Source: Turnera subulata (taxonomy: Eukaryota > Streptophyta > Magnoliopsida > Malpighiales > Passifloraceae). Taken from it: 64,000 nt of DNA. The position numbers and the translations under genes were made by a program. Positions 1 through 11,600 of this stretch are shown piece after piece. The notes beneath the pieces are model-generated. The model was not told the origin of the DNA, searched no databases, and was given only the letters and a program-made list of their open reading frames with translations. Position 1 is the first letter of the stretch; every line of letters begins with the position of its first letter. Where the stretch lies: assembly GCA_028386065.3 (NCBI GenBank), contig JAKUCV010004313.1, positions 1 through 64,000 of the forward strand, in the 5' to 3' direction.

Positions 1-39
1 TGTCCAGCAAATTTGAATTTTTGGACTAACGGTAACTAA

Positions 40-505
40 AACATCGATGTTTTCAAACACAACATCGATGTTATTTTGATTCTGTGAAAATGAGATGAAA
101 ACTGATTCTTGGAGAACATCGATGTTTAATTCACAACATCGATGTTATTTTGCTTCTGTGAAAAACGATTAAAGCTGACCATTGAAGAACATCGATGTTA
201 TGAAATCCAACATCGATGTTTTGCTTATGTAAAGGATATTTTTAAATGCAACGGTCATGATAACATCGATGTTTGGGATGCCAACATCGATGTTATTTGC
301 CTTCTGCCAATTTTTGGGAATTTCTTTGAAGGCAGGAACATCGATGTTTAGAAGGCAACATCGATGTTATTTTGGCTCGGCAAAAACAAATTGAAACTGA
401 CCAATATGGAACATCGATGTTACAAATGAGAACATCGATGTTATGACTAATTTTAAAAGCAACAGTCACTAGAACATCGATGTTGTAAAATATAACATCG
501 ATGTT
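40..505. repeat. Minisatellite of paired 12-bp palindromes
   Basis: Fourteen exact copies of the perfect palindrome AACATCGATGTT start at 40, 61, 115, 135, 188, 209, 262, 283, 337, 357, 410, 431, 473 and 494. They form seven pairs. Within a pair the starts are 20-21 bp apart, and successive pairs start 63-75 bp apart, mostly 73-75. The spacers between pairs (about 41 bp, 30 bp in the sixth) have diverged and seem to fall into three types in the order A, A, B, C, A, B, so a higher-order unit of about 220 bp is possible. The unit length is not a multiple of three and stops interrupt every frame, so it is not coding. The array may continue left of the window. Confidence 0.93.
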
Positions 506-782
506 ATTGACACAGAAAAACAGTTTGATGTTTGAAATATGTTTATGTGATGCATGAGCAAATTTTATCTCATTTTGAGCCAATGTCCTAGAAGAGTTGA
601 GTGTTATACCTTGTACAATTTATGAATCTAACTCTTCTTTCTTGGCTCTTCAATCTTGTGCTTATTCACTTTGTTCCTTTGCTCTTGAATGATTTCTTTT
701 GCTTGAGGATTGGTTTGACTTTATTTCTTTTTGCTTCATTGGTTTGTCGATTATCAAAACCTGTAATGAACCATGAGTTGTA
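506..782. other. Unassigned DNA between palindrome array and LTR
   Basis: No gene or recognisable repeat is seen here. The stretch is T-rich, has no good splice or protein signal, and shows no similarity to the end of the adjacent LTR. The LTR therefore appears to be cut off at about 783. Confidence 0.5.
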
Positions 783-2683
783 ACAATTTAATCACAGCCA
801 ACAGTTCAACATTATTCAACATAAAACCACAAATCTAAACACAATCCATCAACAGCATCAACAATTTCCACAGCAATCAAGTAATAGTCGATAATCAAAT
901 CAGCAGTTCAATCAAACAACAAAAACAAACATAGTGTCACAGGCACATATCCAAGGTTATCCATCCTCACCTTAGCCGATTTTCAGTTATGAAACTGTCC
1001 AACAGACTCCAAGTCCGGCTCCTCAGGTATCTGCTCGTTATCAACTCCTATATCAAACAAATAATATGCACACATAAGTGATATGCAAATGTCATGCTAC
1101 TACTGTATTCCGAAAAATAAATACTAACTCGTCTCGGTTACTTCCCCGGATTAATTCTCCATTATCATCATCATTCACCATTTATTTCTAGGTGTCTAAA
1201 ATAATACTATACTTATACCTATACCTATACCTATACCCGAATATCATCCCGGTATTTTACTACCTTGTTAATATTCTTTCCATATATTTTCTATAAGTAT
1301 GTACTTTCCAAAATTACTATTATTATATTTTTTTTCCATAATTATCTCCTCCAATTAATTACTCTACTATTATTTATCTCATTTATATTTTTTTTCTTTC
1401 CCAGAACACAAATTATTTTAATTTCTAAAATTATATCTTTTTTTATTTCCAGAATATTTCTTTTTTTTTATTAAATTCGGACTGGGCCCAAACAGTGCCA
1501 GATCACGCCATGCACAGTGCCAAGCCCAGGCCCCAAACAGGAGCCCAGGAGTAGGCCCACGTGCAGGCCCAGTGTCCGGCCCAGAACATAGCCCACGATC
1601 CGGCCCAGCAGCCCAACCCACATTCCAAACCACTCAGCCCAACTAACCAAACCCATGCTCACAGCCTAGGCCCAAGGTCTAAGGCCCAGGCACCCAAGAC
1701 CCACGACCCGGGTGCCCAAGACCCGCGACCCACACGACACATCCGGGTCTGCACATCCACGGCTCACCTTGTAGCGGCGGCGCGACGAAGCGAAGGCGGC
1801 GGCAGGGCGAGCAGGAGGAGGCGACGAGCGGCGAAAAACTCTCGGCTACTGGCACGGCTGCAGGCTGTCAACGGCGAAGGGAGGAGCGACGACGAGGAAC
1901 CAATACACAAAACGGGTCGCCGGGTCCTTGGCTGTCGATGGCGCGTTGATCTGCTGCAGAGGGAAAACGGCCGTGACACGGCAGGGAGGAGAAGGAGAGG
2001 TCGACGACGACTGGTGTGGCGATGGAGGTGCGCGAGGAGGTGGCGGCGGTTCTCGGCAGTGGCGGCGTGGTTCACAGAAGAAGAAAGAAAAAAAAAAGTA
2101 GAAGGGGGAAGGTGGGTGAAACGGCGACGTTGCTGGTGTGGTGTGTGTTGTTTTTGTGTTGTTGTTGTTTTTGTTTTTTTTTTTTCTTACTATAATCGGT
2201 TTAGTTGCAGGATGGAGGTTAAGGGAATTGCAGAGAGTGAGGTGGTTGTAGGCAGAGTGAAAATGAAGAGATGGTGTAGGGAAAAAGAAAAAGAGAGAGT
2301 TCACGGGCTACAACTGGCGAAGCACGGGTGGCACAGTCCACTCACAAGCTTCACAGTGGGTGGCGGCTGCCTCGTGCTGTGCAGCTTGTGGGTCGTGTCC
2401 CGTCCAGACCAGAAAATAACTAATGCACCCCCCTTGACTTTATTTCTGGCCCGATAATTCGGGGTTAATCCAGACTTTTCTGAAGATTCCTGGACCCAAA
2501 AAATTCCAACTTGGTCCGGAAAATCCGCAGAAAAATCCTGAGCGTGGGACAAGGCTCGGTTTCGGAATCCGATGCACGAATTACCATAAATTAATTACCC
2601 AAGATTAATTTTAATGGTAAATAACTGTAAAATAAATTTTTTACGGTACCGGTAAAAACGTAAAAATTACTCGGGCTGTTACA
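783..2683 (-). mobile_element. Truncated Ty3/gypsy LTR (family 1)
   Basis: On the minus strand the sequence begins at 2683 with TGTAACAGCCC, the same start as the LTRs at 4859, 17977 and 63400. It runs through the same blocks in the same order: the '-CCAGAAAATAA-' box, a GC-rich segment (about 1750-2100), a run of GGCCCA-type motifs, an AT-rich A/T-tract block, and the 'GGTGAATGATGATGATAATGG'-like block at 1150-1190. Similarity to the other LTRs stops near 783, about 1.9 kb into the LTR, so the last 0.6-0.9 kb is missing. No target duplication can be assigned because one end is lost. The long open frames here, Arg-, Pro- or Phe-rich, are by-products of base composition. Confidence 0.85.
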
Positions 2684-4853
2684 ATTAATATAAAAAACAA
2701 AGACGACATGTCATATAATAATGAATGACAAGTTGTTTCTCTATATTTATAACTATAGCACGAGCTAGAAAAACCAACAAATTAATATAATTATCCTTAA
2801 TTAATATACATATATATAAATATGTAAATACAATACAAAAACTATAAAAAAACAAAATCTACTAGCATGTGCATCGGATACCAAAATAACATGAATAGCA
2901 TATTCAACTTTTTGTTTTTCTCTACAACTCCTATTTTTATTTCTACTAAAAAACTAAATCTAAATAAAATATATTTTTTTACATTTTACATAAGAACCAA
3001 TTTCTATTTGTTATAAAGAGGGGCGACGACAATCTATACTCACACCGATTGCATTCGATCTAAGGTTGCAGATAACAATTTAACCCATAACCCCCTGATT
3101 TATATAAAGAAAGAAGGTGTTAAAAAAGAAGCAAAATAAAAATATTGCTTATGTAATGACGTTTTCAAGTCATAAAAAATATTATAGTACTTTAACCATT
3201 AAAAAAGGAGAATAAGCAAAAGATAAGGAATGGAAGGGACGAAAATTAACTTTTTGAAAAACATTGTAATGTCTCACAAAAGTAAAACATTTAAAAGAAA
3301 TGAAAAATGATTGCACAATCTTAATCACAAAGAAACAGAACAATTATTTTAAAAATAATAAAAAAGGAATAGAATTACTATAAATTTTGGAAAAAGAATC
3401 ACGTTTAAAAAATGAAAAAAAAGTTATTAGTGTTATAAAAAATGAAGTGTTGGAATTAAGTTTCTAATTGCAGAAAACGATTGTAAAAAATATAAAATTT
3501 ACATGAATGATTGAAGAGAAAAAAATATTAATACAGTATTTACTCACACACAATTACTTTTAAAAATTAGAAAATATATTCTAAAATTTTAAGCACCAAA
3601 ATAATTTTTTTTTGAAAAAATGAAGAAAAGTATTCAATAATTAGTTAATAATAATATTAAATAGAAATAATACCTCATAAAAAAGTATAAAGTTTTGACA
3701 AAAGTTTATGAAAAAGATAATATAAATTAAAAATATTAACTCAAGTGTATAAGAAACTTGATTGTAGAACATAATTATAAATAATACTTAAAATAGGTAA
3801 AACAATGAAAGTATCAAGAAAGATTTTTATAAAATATTTTCATCGATGAGTAACAAAAAAAATTAAAAATGTTACACAATATTTAACATTAGAATAAATA
3901 AGATTATTATTTTTGTTATTTTAGAAAGTTTAGTAACTACCCCCAACCCCAAACCACCCTCATTCTCACCATTGGGTTCGAATCCGTAACCCTTTAGATG
4001 AAGCTCAAAGGAGATGCCATTGCACTTCAATTATCGTTGGTTAATAAATAAGTCTATATCTAAAAATTGACAATAAAAGAAGTATTAATAATTAAATATA
4101 AATTTTGAATGAAAAATTAATTATGAAAAACAAAAAAATATTTTACTGACATAATTTTTTTTATAAATTTATATTAAGACTATAAAAGAAAATTTTCACA
4201 TAGATAAGTAAAACGGTTTTGTAGAAATGATTACTTTATTTAAAAGATGAACATGTCAAACGTGAAGTAAATAGAATATTAATAACTGTATAGAAAAATT
4301 TTAAATTACAAATTTCTATTATATCTTAAGAACTAAACTAAAGACAACTATATATCAAGGAAAAAAATGAGAATGAATAGAAAATTGAATGTTACAAATT
4401 TAAAATACTAATATAAGTAAATAAGTAAATAAATGAAAGGATTGTGAAATAATTATATGAAAATATAAAACTTTTATAAGTAACAAAATAGTAAAACAAT
4501 TAGTAGAATAACTATTCTTTTATGATTAAATTTTGAAAAAAAATATTTATAATATTTTATGAATTAAATTAAATATAATCTATATGTAGAGAGCAAAAAA
4601 ACATTAAAAATAAAGAATTTTAACATAAAAAAATTAAAATATAAATTCATAAAACATTTAAGAATTGTTAGTGTAAATTATTTTACAAAGGCAAATTTTT
4701 TAAAATAATAGTTTTAATACAATAACTAAATTTTCAAAAAACATAAAAATAATTTAAAATTTATTAAAAATTAAATCATTCGGTCGACTGTAAATAATAT
4801 GATCTACAGATAACACTAAAAATATAGTTAACAAGATTAAAAAAGTGTATAGA
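2684..4853. other. AT-rich intergenic DNA
   Basis: This is about 2.2 kb of strongly AT-rich DNA with no open frame above about 60 codons and no exon-like signal. It resembles the AT-rich DNA at 14927-15110 and 17983-20900, into which the neighbouring LTR elements inserted. One short tRNA-like segment lies at about 3945-4030. Confidence 0.7.
3945..4030 (-). mobile_element. Possible SINE fragment
   Basis: A block of normal base composition stands out in the AT-rich DNA. It contains a Pol III B-box-like sequence (GGTTCGAATCC on the plus strand, GGATTCGAACC on the minus) near 3976-3987. On the minus strand this follows a block resembling the body of a plant tRNA-derived SINE. No A-tail or target duplication was found, so the call and its orientation are weak. 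Confidence 0.35.
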
Positions 4854-4858
4854 CTCTT

Positions 4859-7399
4859 TGTAACAGCCCAGGTAAAAATTTCATTTTACCGGGACTGTTT
4901 AAGTTAATTTACAGTAATTTACCACTGATTTTAATCTTGGGTAATTAAATTATGGTAAATCGAGCATTGGATTCTGAAACCGAGCCTTGTCCCACGTTTG
5001 GGATTTTTCTGCGGATTTTACGGACCAAAGTTGGAATTTTTCGGGTCCCGGAATCTTTAGAAAAGCCGGGTTTATCCTCGAGTCAACGGACCAGAAATAA
5101 AGATAAGTGGGTATATCGGATATTTTCTGGTCCAGACAGTGCACAATATATCAGCATAGTGAAGATGCCTTTTACTGTGAAGTCTGTGATTTGCTTTTTC
5201 CTGTGAGCATGTGAAACCTTGTCTCCCCTGTGATGCCCGTGATACACCTTGTTATAACCTGCTTCTTCCTCACACCACCATCACCCTACTCCTCTTCTTC
5301 ATTTTCCTCTGCCCAGTTTCTGCCTAGTTTTCTTCTGCAACCTGTATAACCAGAAAAGGAAAAAAAATAATAAAAATAACAGCAAACAACACACACCATC
5401 GCCTGCCACGTCATCTTCCCTTCCTTTCCATTTCTTTTCTTTTCTTCCACCACACCACCGCCGCCCGTGAACCCGAGCCATCCATCACCACCGACCAAGC
5501 CTCGCCACCACTCGCCACCACCACCATCTTCAGCTTCCTCGCTCGCCTCCACCGTCGCCACGCCTCGCTCATCACCACCACGAGCCGTCGCCGCTGTCCA
5601 GAGGAGACAACCCGACGAGCAAACTGAGAGACCGCCTCCTCCCTTTGCTCGCCGACACCACAACGGGACGCGCCAACAGCCGTCGCCTCCGACGTCACGA
5701 CTGCGCCTCGTTCCTTCTGTCGCGATCTCGTCTACGCCGCTCGTGCCGCCGCCGTCGTCTGCAGGCCGAGGTGAGCAGACCGCGATGTGGACAATCGGGT
5801 TGGGGTGACCCGTTTCGCAGCCGAGTGAAGGGTTCGGGTCGCGTCAGCCAGGCCATTGACCAGGCCTTGGTTGGGCTTTGACCTGGGCCTAGCCTTGGTT
5901 GGGCTTTGACCTGGGCCTAGCCTTGGTTGGGGCTGGGTTTTGGATGTGGGTTGGACACATAGGTCCAGTCCGAAAATTAAAAAAAAAAAGAAAGAAAAGA
6001 AATTCTGGAAAAGAAAATATAATCTAGAGACTGGAAAAAAAAATAATTATGGAAGGAAAATAATTTTTGGAAAATATAATTCTGGAAAATATGATTTTGG
6101 GAAAATATATATGGTATATGATAATTATTTTAGAAAGTACATACTTATTAGAAATGGGTATTATCAAGGTAATAGAATACCGGAATAATATCCGGGTATA
6201 AGTCTAAGTATAGAATGGTATTTTGACACTTGAAATAAATGGTGAATGATGGTGATAATAGAGAATTAACCCGGGGGAGTAACCGAGACGAGCCGAGTTT
6301 ATATTTAATTTCTGGTACACAGTATTAGCATGGCATTTGCATATCACCTTATGTGTGCATATTATTTGATTGATATAGGAGTTGATAACGAGCAATTTGC
6401 TGAGGAACCGGACTTGGAATCTGGGGGACATTTCCATAATTGAGTAATCGGCTAAGGTGAGGAAGGATAACCTTTGTTATGTTGCCTGTAATACTTTGTG
6501 TGCTTTGTTTGATTGAACTGCTGAGATATTCACTGTTGGTTAACGATTACTGTGATTATTGCTGCTGTGATTATTAGACTGTGATATTGATTCTGTGGAT
6601 ATTATGCTGAGATTGATGTTGAACTATTGACTGTGGATAATTGAGAAATGGAAATTGGAAATTAGGAATTGGGATTGGTTTGAGATGATGATATAATTGT
6701 CATGTGGAAAGTAGTGGTACAACCCGATGGTTTGAAAATTAATTTTGGGATGCTATGGTCAGTTACCTGGTTTGGTTACTTGGTTCAGTTGGCATGTCGA
6801 TGCCTGAGGTTGGGGTATACCGAATACCCAGTGGTTCGGATATACCGAATATCCGGTTTAGGGATGTGGTCCCGGTATGGTAAGATTTAGAATGGTTCTT
6901 TGACTTGGCATCCGGAAGACTGTACTATGGTTGCCTGCATATCATTGTTTATCCTTCGTCGGTGAGCACTTCGGACTCACCCCTCGCCTGCGGGGTTTCA
7001 TCCCGTAGGTTAAGTTGTTTCGTAGTTCAGGTACGATATTCGATGGTTGCTGCTTTCTTCTCCACCTGACTCTGGATCCATACCTCCGCTGCATGTGTAT
7101 TAAGTCTTCCGCTGCTGTTCTGTTGCATATGATGCTGTATTATAATTCCGCTGCTGTGTTTGCTTGTTCATACGACTTTGAGGCTGTTTGTCACTCTGCC
7201 TCTGTTGCTTGCTCTTTTCTCTATTGCTGTTATATATTGTGAGCTGTGAGCTGCTGAATAATGGTCATCGTGTTGGGTGATGGTTGTTGTATTTGTTTTC
7301 CAGTTGTACATACAGGTTGTTGTACTGTATTCCCTATCAATAAGAACAGTTTCGGCACGTGTTTACTGTGTTATGGTAAATACGGGTCGGGGCGCTTCA
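4859..7399 (+). repeat. 5' LTR of the Ty3 element (2541 bp)
   Basis: It starts TGTAACAGCCC and ends GGGGCGCTTCA. The first 40 bases fold on themselves: the GGTAAAA arm after the start pairs with TTTTACC. It contains a GC-rich island at about 5460-5830, rich in CCG/CAC triplets, and then repeated GGCCTTGGTTGGGC motifs (5865-5935). Compared with the 3' LTR it lacks about 150 bp near 6915 but has an extra copy of a motif of about 33 bp near 5880. The missing segment is present in the solo LTR at 15116-17977, so the 5' LTR is the copy that suffered the deletion. The Pro/Arg-rich open frames in it are not genes. Confidence 0.95.
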
Positions 7400-7402
7400 G
7401 TT

Positions 7403-7414
7403 TGGTAGCGGAGC
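7403..7414 (+). promoter_or_regulatory. Primer-binding site
   Basis: TGGTAGCGGAGC lies three bases after the end of the 5' LTR. It matches the initiator-Met type site TGGTATCAGAGC at 9 of 12 positions. The same variant occurs at the same place in the other Ty3 element (56233-56244), so it is probably the family's true primer site rather than a decayed one. Confidence 0.8.
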
Positions 7415-7521
7415 AGGCAGTAGGTCATTAGGGACATGATTGTGATTGCATGGTTGCCTGTTTGTGCATAAGATTTGCCATGATATGATATGCATACATA
7501 TACATTCTCATATAGGTACGA

Positions 7522-8600
7522 ATGGATCCGGTTGGAGGGAATCAGCATGCTGGAGTTCACCTAGATGACGATCAGGTATCGGTAGATCAACCGCAGCAAG
7601 TTGCGGGAGGTCCGGAACACCCTGCAAATGTTCCTTTGGGAGACCCTACGCAGATGTTGAACGTGGTAACTCAGATTCTGCAAACGCAAGATGCCAGAGA
7701 TGCCCGTATCGATGCTATGGAAGCTCGGGAACAGGAAAACCAGGGACCTGTTGAGGATCCAGTGTATATGAAGCTGGAAAAGCTTGGGGCTGAGATTTTT
7801 ACTGGTGTCACTACACCACAGGATGCTAATCGGTGGCTCAGACAGATGAACAGGGTTATGCTGAGGCTGACATGCAGGAATGACAGGTGGGCCAGATACG
7901 TCGCTGCCATGTTCCGAGGAGATGCCGTTGATTGGTAGGAGTCTACCACCAGGGACATGCCGACACCTATCACTATACCGTGGAACCAGTTCATGGAGAT
8001 GTTCCGAAGGAAGTTTGTTTCCGAGGCATACCAGGATCAGCTGAGACGAGAGTTTCTAGGACTGCAACAGGGACCACATCAGACGGTCAATGGTTATGAG
8101 ATCAAGTTCAACCGCCTGTCCATTTATGCCAGTGAGTTTGTAGCTACTCCGGAGGCCAGATGTAAACTTTTCTGGGATGGTCTTCGATCTGGTATCCAGA
8201 CAGTCATGGGGTGCAAGGTCTACGAGACTTACCAGGACATGCTGACAGATGCCCTAAGAGCTGAGATTATTTGGCTGGGTAATGAGAGGGAGCAACAGGA
8301 GATCCATAAGAGGCAAGCTGCACAGAGTTCTAGGGGACAGAATAAGAGGTTCCAGACACCTGCTAACCGATCAGGGTATGGACAGAGCTACTCTATGCCA
8401 GTGAGTCAGGGACGTGGATGGAACAACAATTACAACAACCAAGGTAGTTCTTGGACTCAGTCTGGAGGGACTTCCTCTAGGGATACTCGCCCGAGACTTC
8501 CTCTGTCTCAGTGAGGTGCTATGAGTGTAACGAAGTTGGGTACTACCGATATTCTTGTCCCAAGTTGGGAAGATCTAGAGGTACAGCACCTGTTCAGACA
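7522..8600 (+). pseudogene. gag pseudogene of the Ty3 element
   Basis: The frame opens at ATG 7522, about 120 bp after the 5' LTR, and encodes a Gag capsid protein that would package the element RNA. The retrotransposon Gag core is visible at about 7780-8290 (WLRQMN, then FMEMFRRKF and FLGLQQG). It is followed by a Gln/Ser/Gly-rich tail and a CCHC zinc knuckle at about 8514-8560. It is broken three ways. An in-frame TAG lies at 7936-7938, the frame changes by one near 8510, and the zinc-knuckle histidine is replaced by tyrosine (CYECNEVGYYRYSC), which should weaken nucleic-acid binding. Confidence 0.9.
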
Positions 8601-8699
8601 GTGCAAGCTTCAGTTGCTAGTGTTCCTAGTGGTTTTGGAGTTGGCCGAGGCCGGGGACGTGGAGCTGTTCCTGCTAGGACCCAGTCAGCCATGAACCAG

Positions 8700-11600
8700 A
8701 GTGCAGCAGTGCCGAGAGCATTTATTATCACCGCTGATGAGGATCCAGAGAATGTCGATGTCATAGCAGGTACTTTTACAGTCTTTGGTAGTGCTGCATA
8801 TACTTTGATTGATCCTGGTGCTATGCATTCTTTTGTCGCGTAAAGTTTTGCAATACAACATAACTGTATGGAAGAGAATTTAACTTGTCCGATGAGGGTT
8901 AGGTTACCTGCGGGTATAGTGGTCAGGTTAACCCATGTGTGCAGAGACGTTTCTCTTTCGTACGATAATGAGATTTTTCTTGCACGGTTGGTTGTGATGA
9001 ACATGGGAGGTTTCGATATCATTCTGGGGATGGACTGGTTGTCGAGGTACAGCACTTTGGTAAACTGTCGAACCAAGGAAGTGTTGTTGACTTCCGATGG
9101 TGGACGACAGGTTTTGTTGACAGGTCTTGGGAGAGTTGCTACTGCCTGTAGTATCTCTGCTAACCAGGATGTCGGAATTAAGCCGCATGGTCCAGAAGCC
9201 TTGTTGACTCATGTCAAGGGCGAAGACGTTCAGACTCCAGTTTTGGGAGACATCGTAGTTGTCAGAGAATTTCCAGATGTATTTCCGGAGGATTTACCGG
9301 GATTGCCACCTGACAGGGAAGTTGAGTACACTATCAACTTGATGCCGGGAGTGACACCTATCTCGATGGCACCGTACAGGATGGCGCCAACAGAACTCCA
9401 GGATTTGAAGAAATAGTTAGATGAGCTGTTAGAGAAAGGTTTCATCAGGCCTAGTACATCACCTTGGGGATCACCAGTTCTATTTGTGAAGAAGAAAGAT
9501 GGCAGTTTGCGCATGTGTGTGGACTACCGACAGTTGAACAAAGTGACAGTGAAGAACAAGTATCCGCTTCCCAGGATTGATGACCTTTTTGATCAGTTAC
9601 AGGGAGCTACCGTGTTTTCCAAGATTGATCTTCGGTCTGGATATCACCAAGTCAAGATTGCAGAGAAGGACATACCGAAGACAGCCTTCCGCACTCGGTA
9701 TGGTCACTTTGAGTTCACAGTGGTTCCTTTTGGCTTGACTAATGCTCCTGCAGTTTTCATGTGCTTGATGCACTTGGTCCTGAATGAGTTCTTGGACAAG
9801 TTCGTGGTAGTCTTCATCGACGATATTCTGATATACTCCAAGAACAGGGAAGAACATGAAGAGCACCTGAGGGTAGTACTACAGAGATTGCGAGAGAAAG
9901 AGTTGTATGCCAAGTTCAGCAAGTGCGAGTTCTGGCTTGAAGAAGTAACATTCCTTGGACATGTTGTATCTTGGGATGGGATTAAGGTTGACCCTGCTAA
10001 AGTGAAAGCTGTTCTAGAGTGGGAGCCGCCCAAGACGGTACCAGAAGTCAGAAGTTTTTCTTGGCCTTGCAGGATATTACCGGAGATTTATCGAGGGATT
10101 TTCTTTGATAGCTAGTCCTAAGACCAAGCTATTGAAGAAAGATCAAGCATTTGTTTGGAGTGAATCCTGCCAGAAGAGTTTTGACGAACTGAAGAAGAAG
10201 TTGACATCAGCGCCAGTTTTGACAGTACCTAAGCCAGGAGTGGAGTATGTGTTGTTTTGTGATGCTTCAGGTCTTGGTTTGGGAGCAGTTCTGATGCAAG
10301 AAGGCCGAGTGATTGCCTATGCTTCGAGACAGTTGAGGCCACATGAGAAGAATTATCTGACACATGATTTAGAGATGGCCGCAGTGATCCTTGCTTTGAA
10401 GATTTGGCGACATTACCTGTTCGGAGAGAGATGCCGGATTTTCACAGATCATAAGAGTCTCAAGTACATCATGACTCAGAAGGAGCTTAACCTGCGACAA
10501 AGACGCTGGGTTGAGTTGTTGAATGATTATGATTGTACTATTCAGTATCACCCTGGAAAAGCAAATGTTGTAGCTGATGCTTTGAGCCGGAGACAACCAG
10601 AAGATGCTTCCACGACCTACTCGATATCCTCCCTTATCGAGTTAAGGAAGATGGGAGTTAATTTGTTAGTTGATGAGACAAGAGCTTTGTTGACCCATAT
10701 TGAAGTCAAGTCTAACCTGAGAGGCTGGATTGTGGAGTTACAAGATGGAGATCCCGACCTGATCAAGCTGAAGGAAGCAGTCCGCAGTGGGAAGGAAGAT
10801 AAGTTTCACATAGCAGAGGACAGTACACTGATGCTGGGAAAATGTCTATGTGTACCTAGTGTTGGTGACCTGCGCAGTCAGATTCTGGAAGAAGGACATA
10901 TGACACCGTATGCTATGCATCCCGGGAGCACCAAGATGTATCAGGATTTGAGGAGTCATTTTTGGTGGCCACACATGAAGAAAGATGTAGCCGAATATGT
11001 TGCTAAGTGTATCACCTGCCAGCAAGTGAAGGCTGAGCATCAGGCCCCAGCGGGAAAGATGAGATCGTTGACAGTGCCAGAGTGGAAATGGGAGATGATC
11101 ACCATGGATTTTGTGGTCGGATTACGGTTGACTCGGAGACAGCATGATGCTATCTGGGTTATCGTTGACCGACTTACAAAATCAGCCCATTTTCTTCCCA
11201 TTCGACAGACAGACACATTGGATAAGTTGGCGAAGTAGTACGTTGTAGAGATTGTGAGGCTACATGGAATTCCTAAGTCCATAGTCTCAGATAGAGATCC
11301 GAAGTTCACATCAAGGTTTTGGAAGAGTCTGCAAACAGCTTTGGGTACGAAGTTGAGTTTCACTACCGCGTTTCATCCTCAGACAGACGGACAGTCAGAG
11401 AGGATTATTCAAACACTGGAAGACATGCTAAGGGCTTGTGCTCTTAATTTCAGTGGGAGTTGGGACCAGTATTTTCCTTTAGCAGAGTTTGCCTACAACA
11501 ATAGTTTTCATTCCAGCATTGGCATGCCACCGTTTGAAGCTCTCTACGGAAGGAAGTGCCGAAGTCCAGTTTGCTGGGATGAAGAAGGTCTTCGTTTGAT

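Noticed and set aside
40..505. CRISPR-like array of regularly spaced repeats
   Set aside because: The repeat is only 12 bp, spacers alternate between 9 and about 41 bp and resemble one another, and the rest of the window is a plant nuclear genome.
142..583. Open frames with repeated Asn-Ile-Asp-Val on both strands
   Set aside because: They arise because the palindrome reads the same on both strands; the 73-75 bp unit breaks every frame.
1..782. Missing 3' part of the truncated LTR at 783-2683
   Set aside because: The length is about right, but none of the expected blocks (hairpin block, CTCACCCCTCGCC block, GGGGCGCTTCA end) is present.
5467..5808. Pro/Ser/Arg-rich frames in the LTRs (also at 12829-13170, 1561-2457, 53262-53816, 57786-58533)
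   Set aside because: They lie inside LTRs, shift frame between sister LTRs and have no domain; they follow from CG-rich composition.
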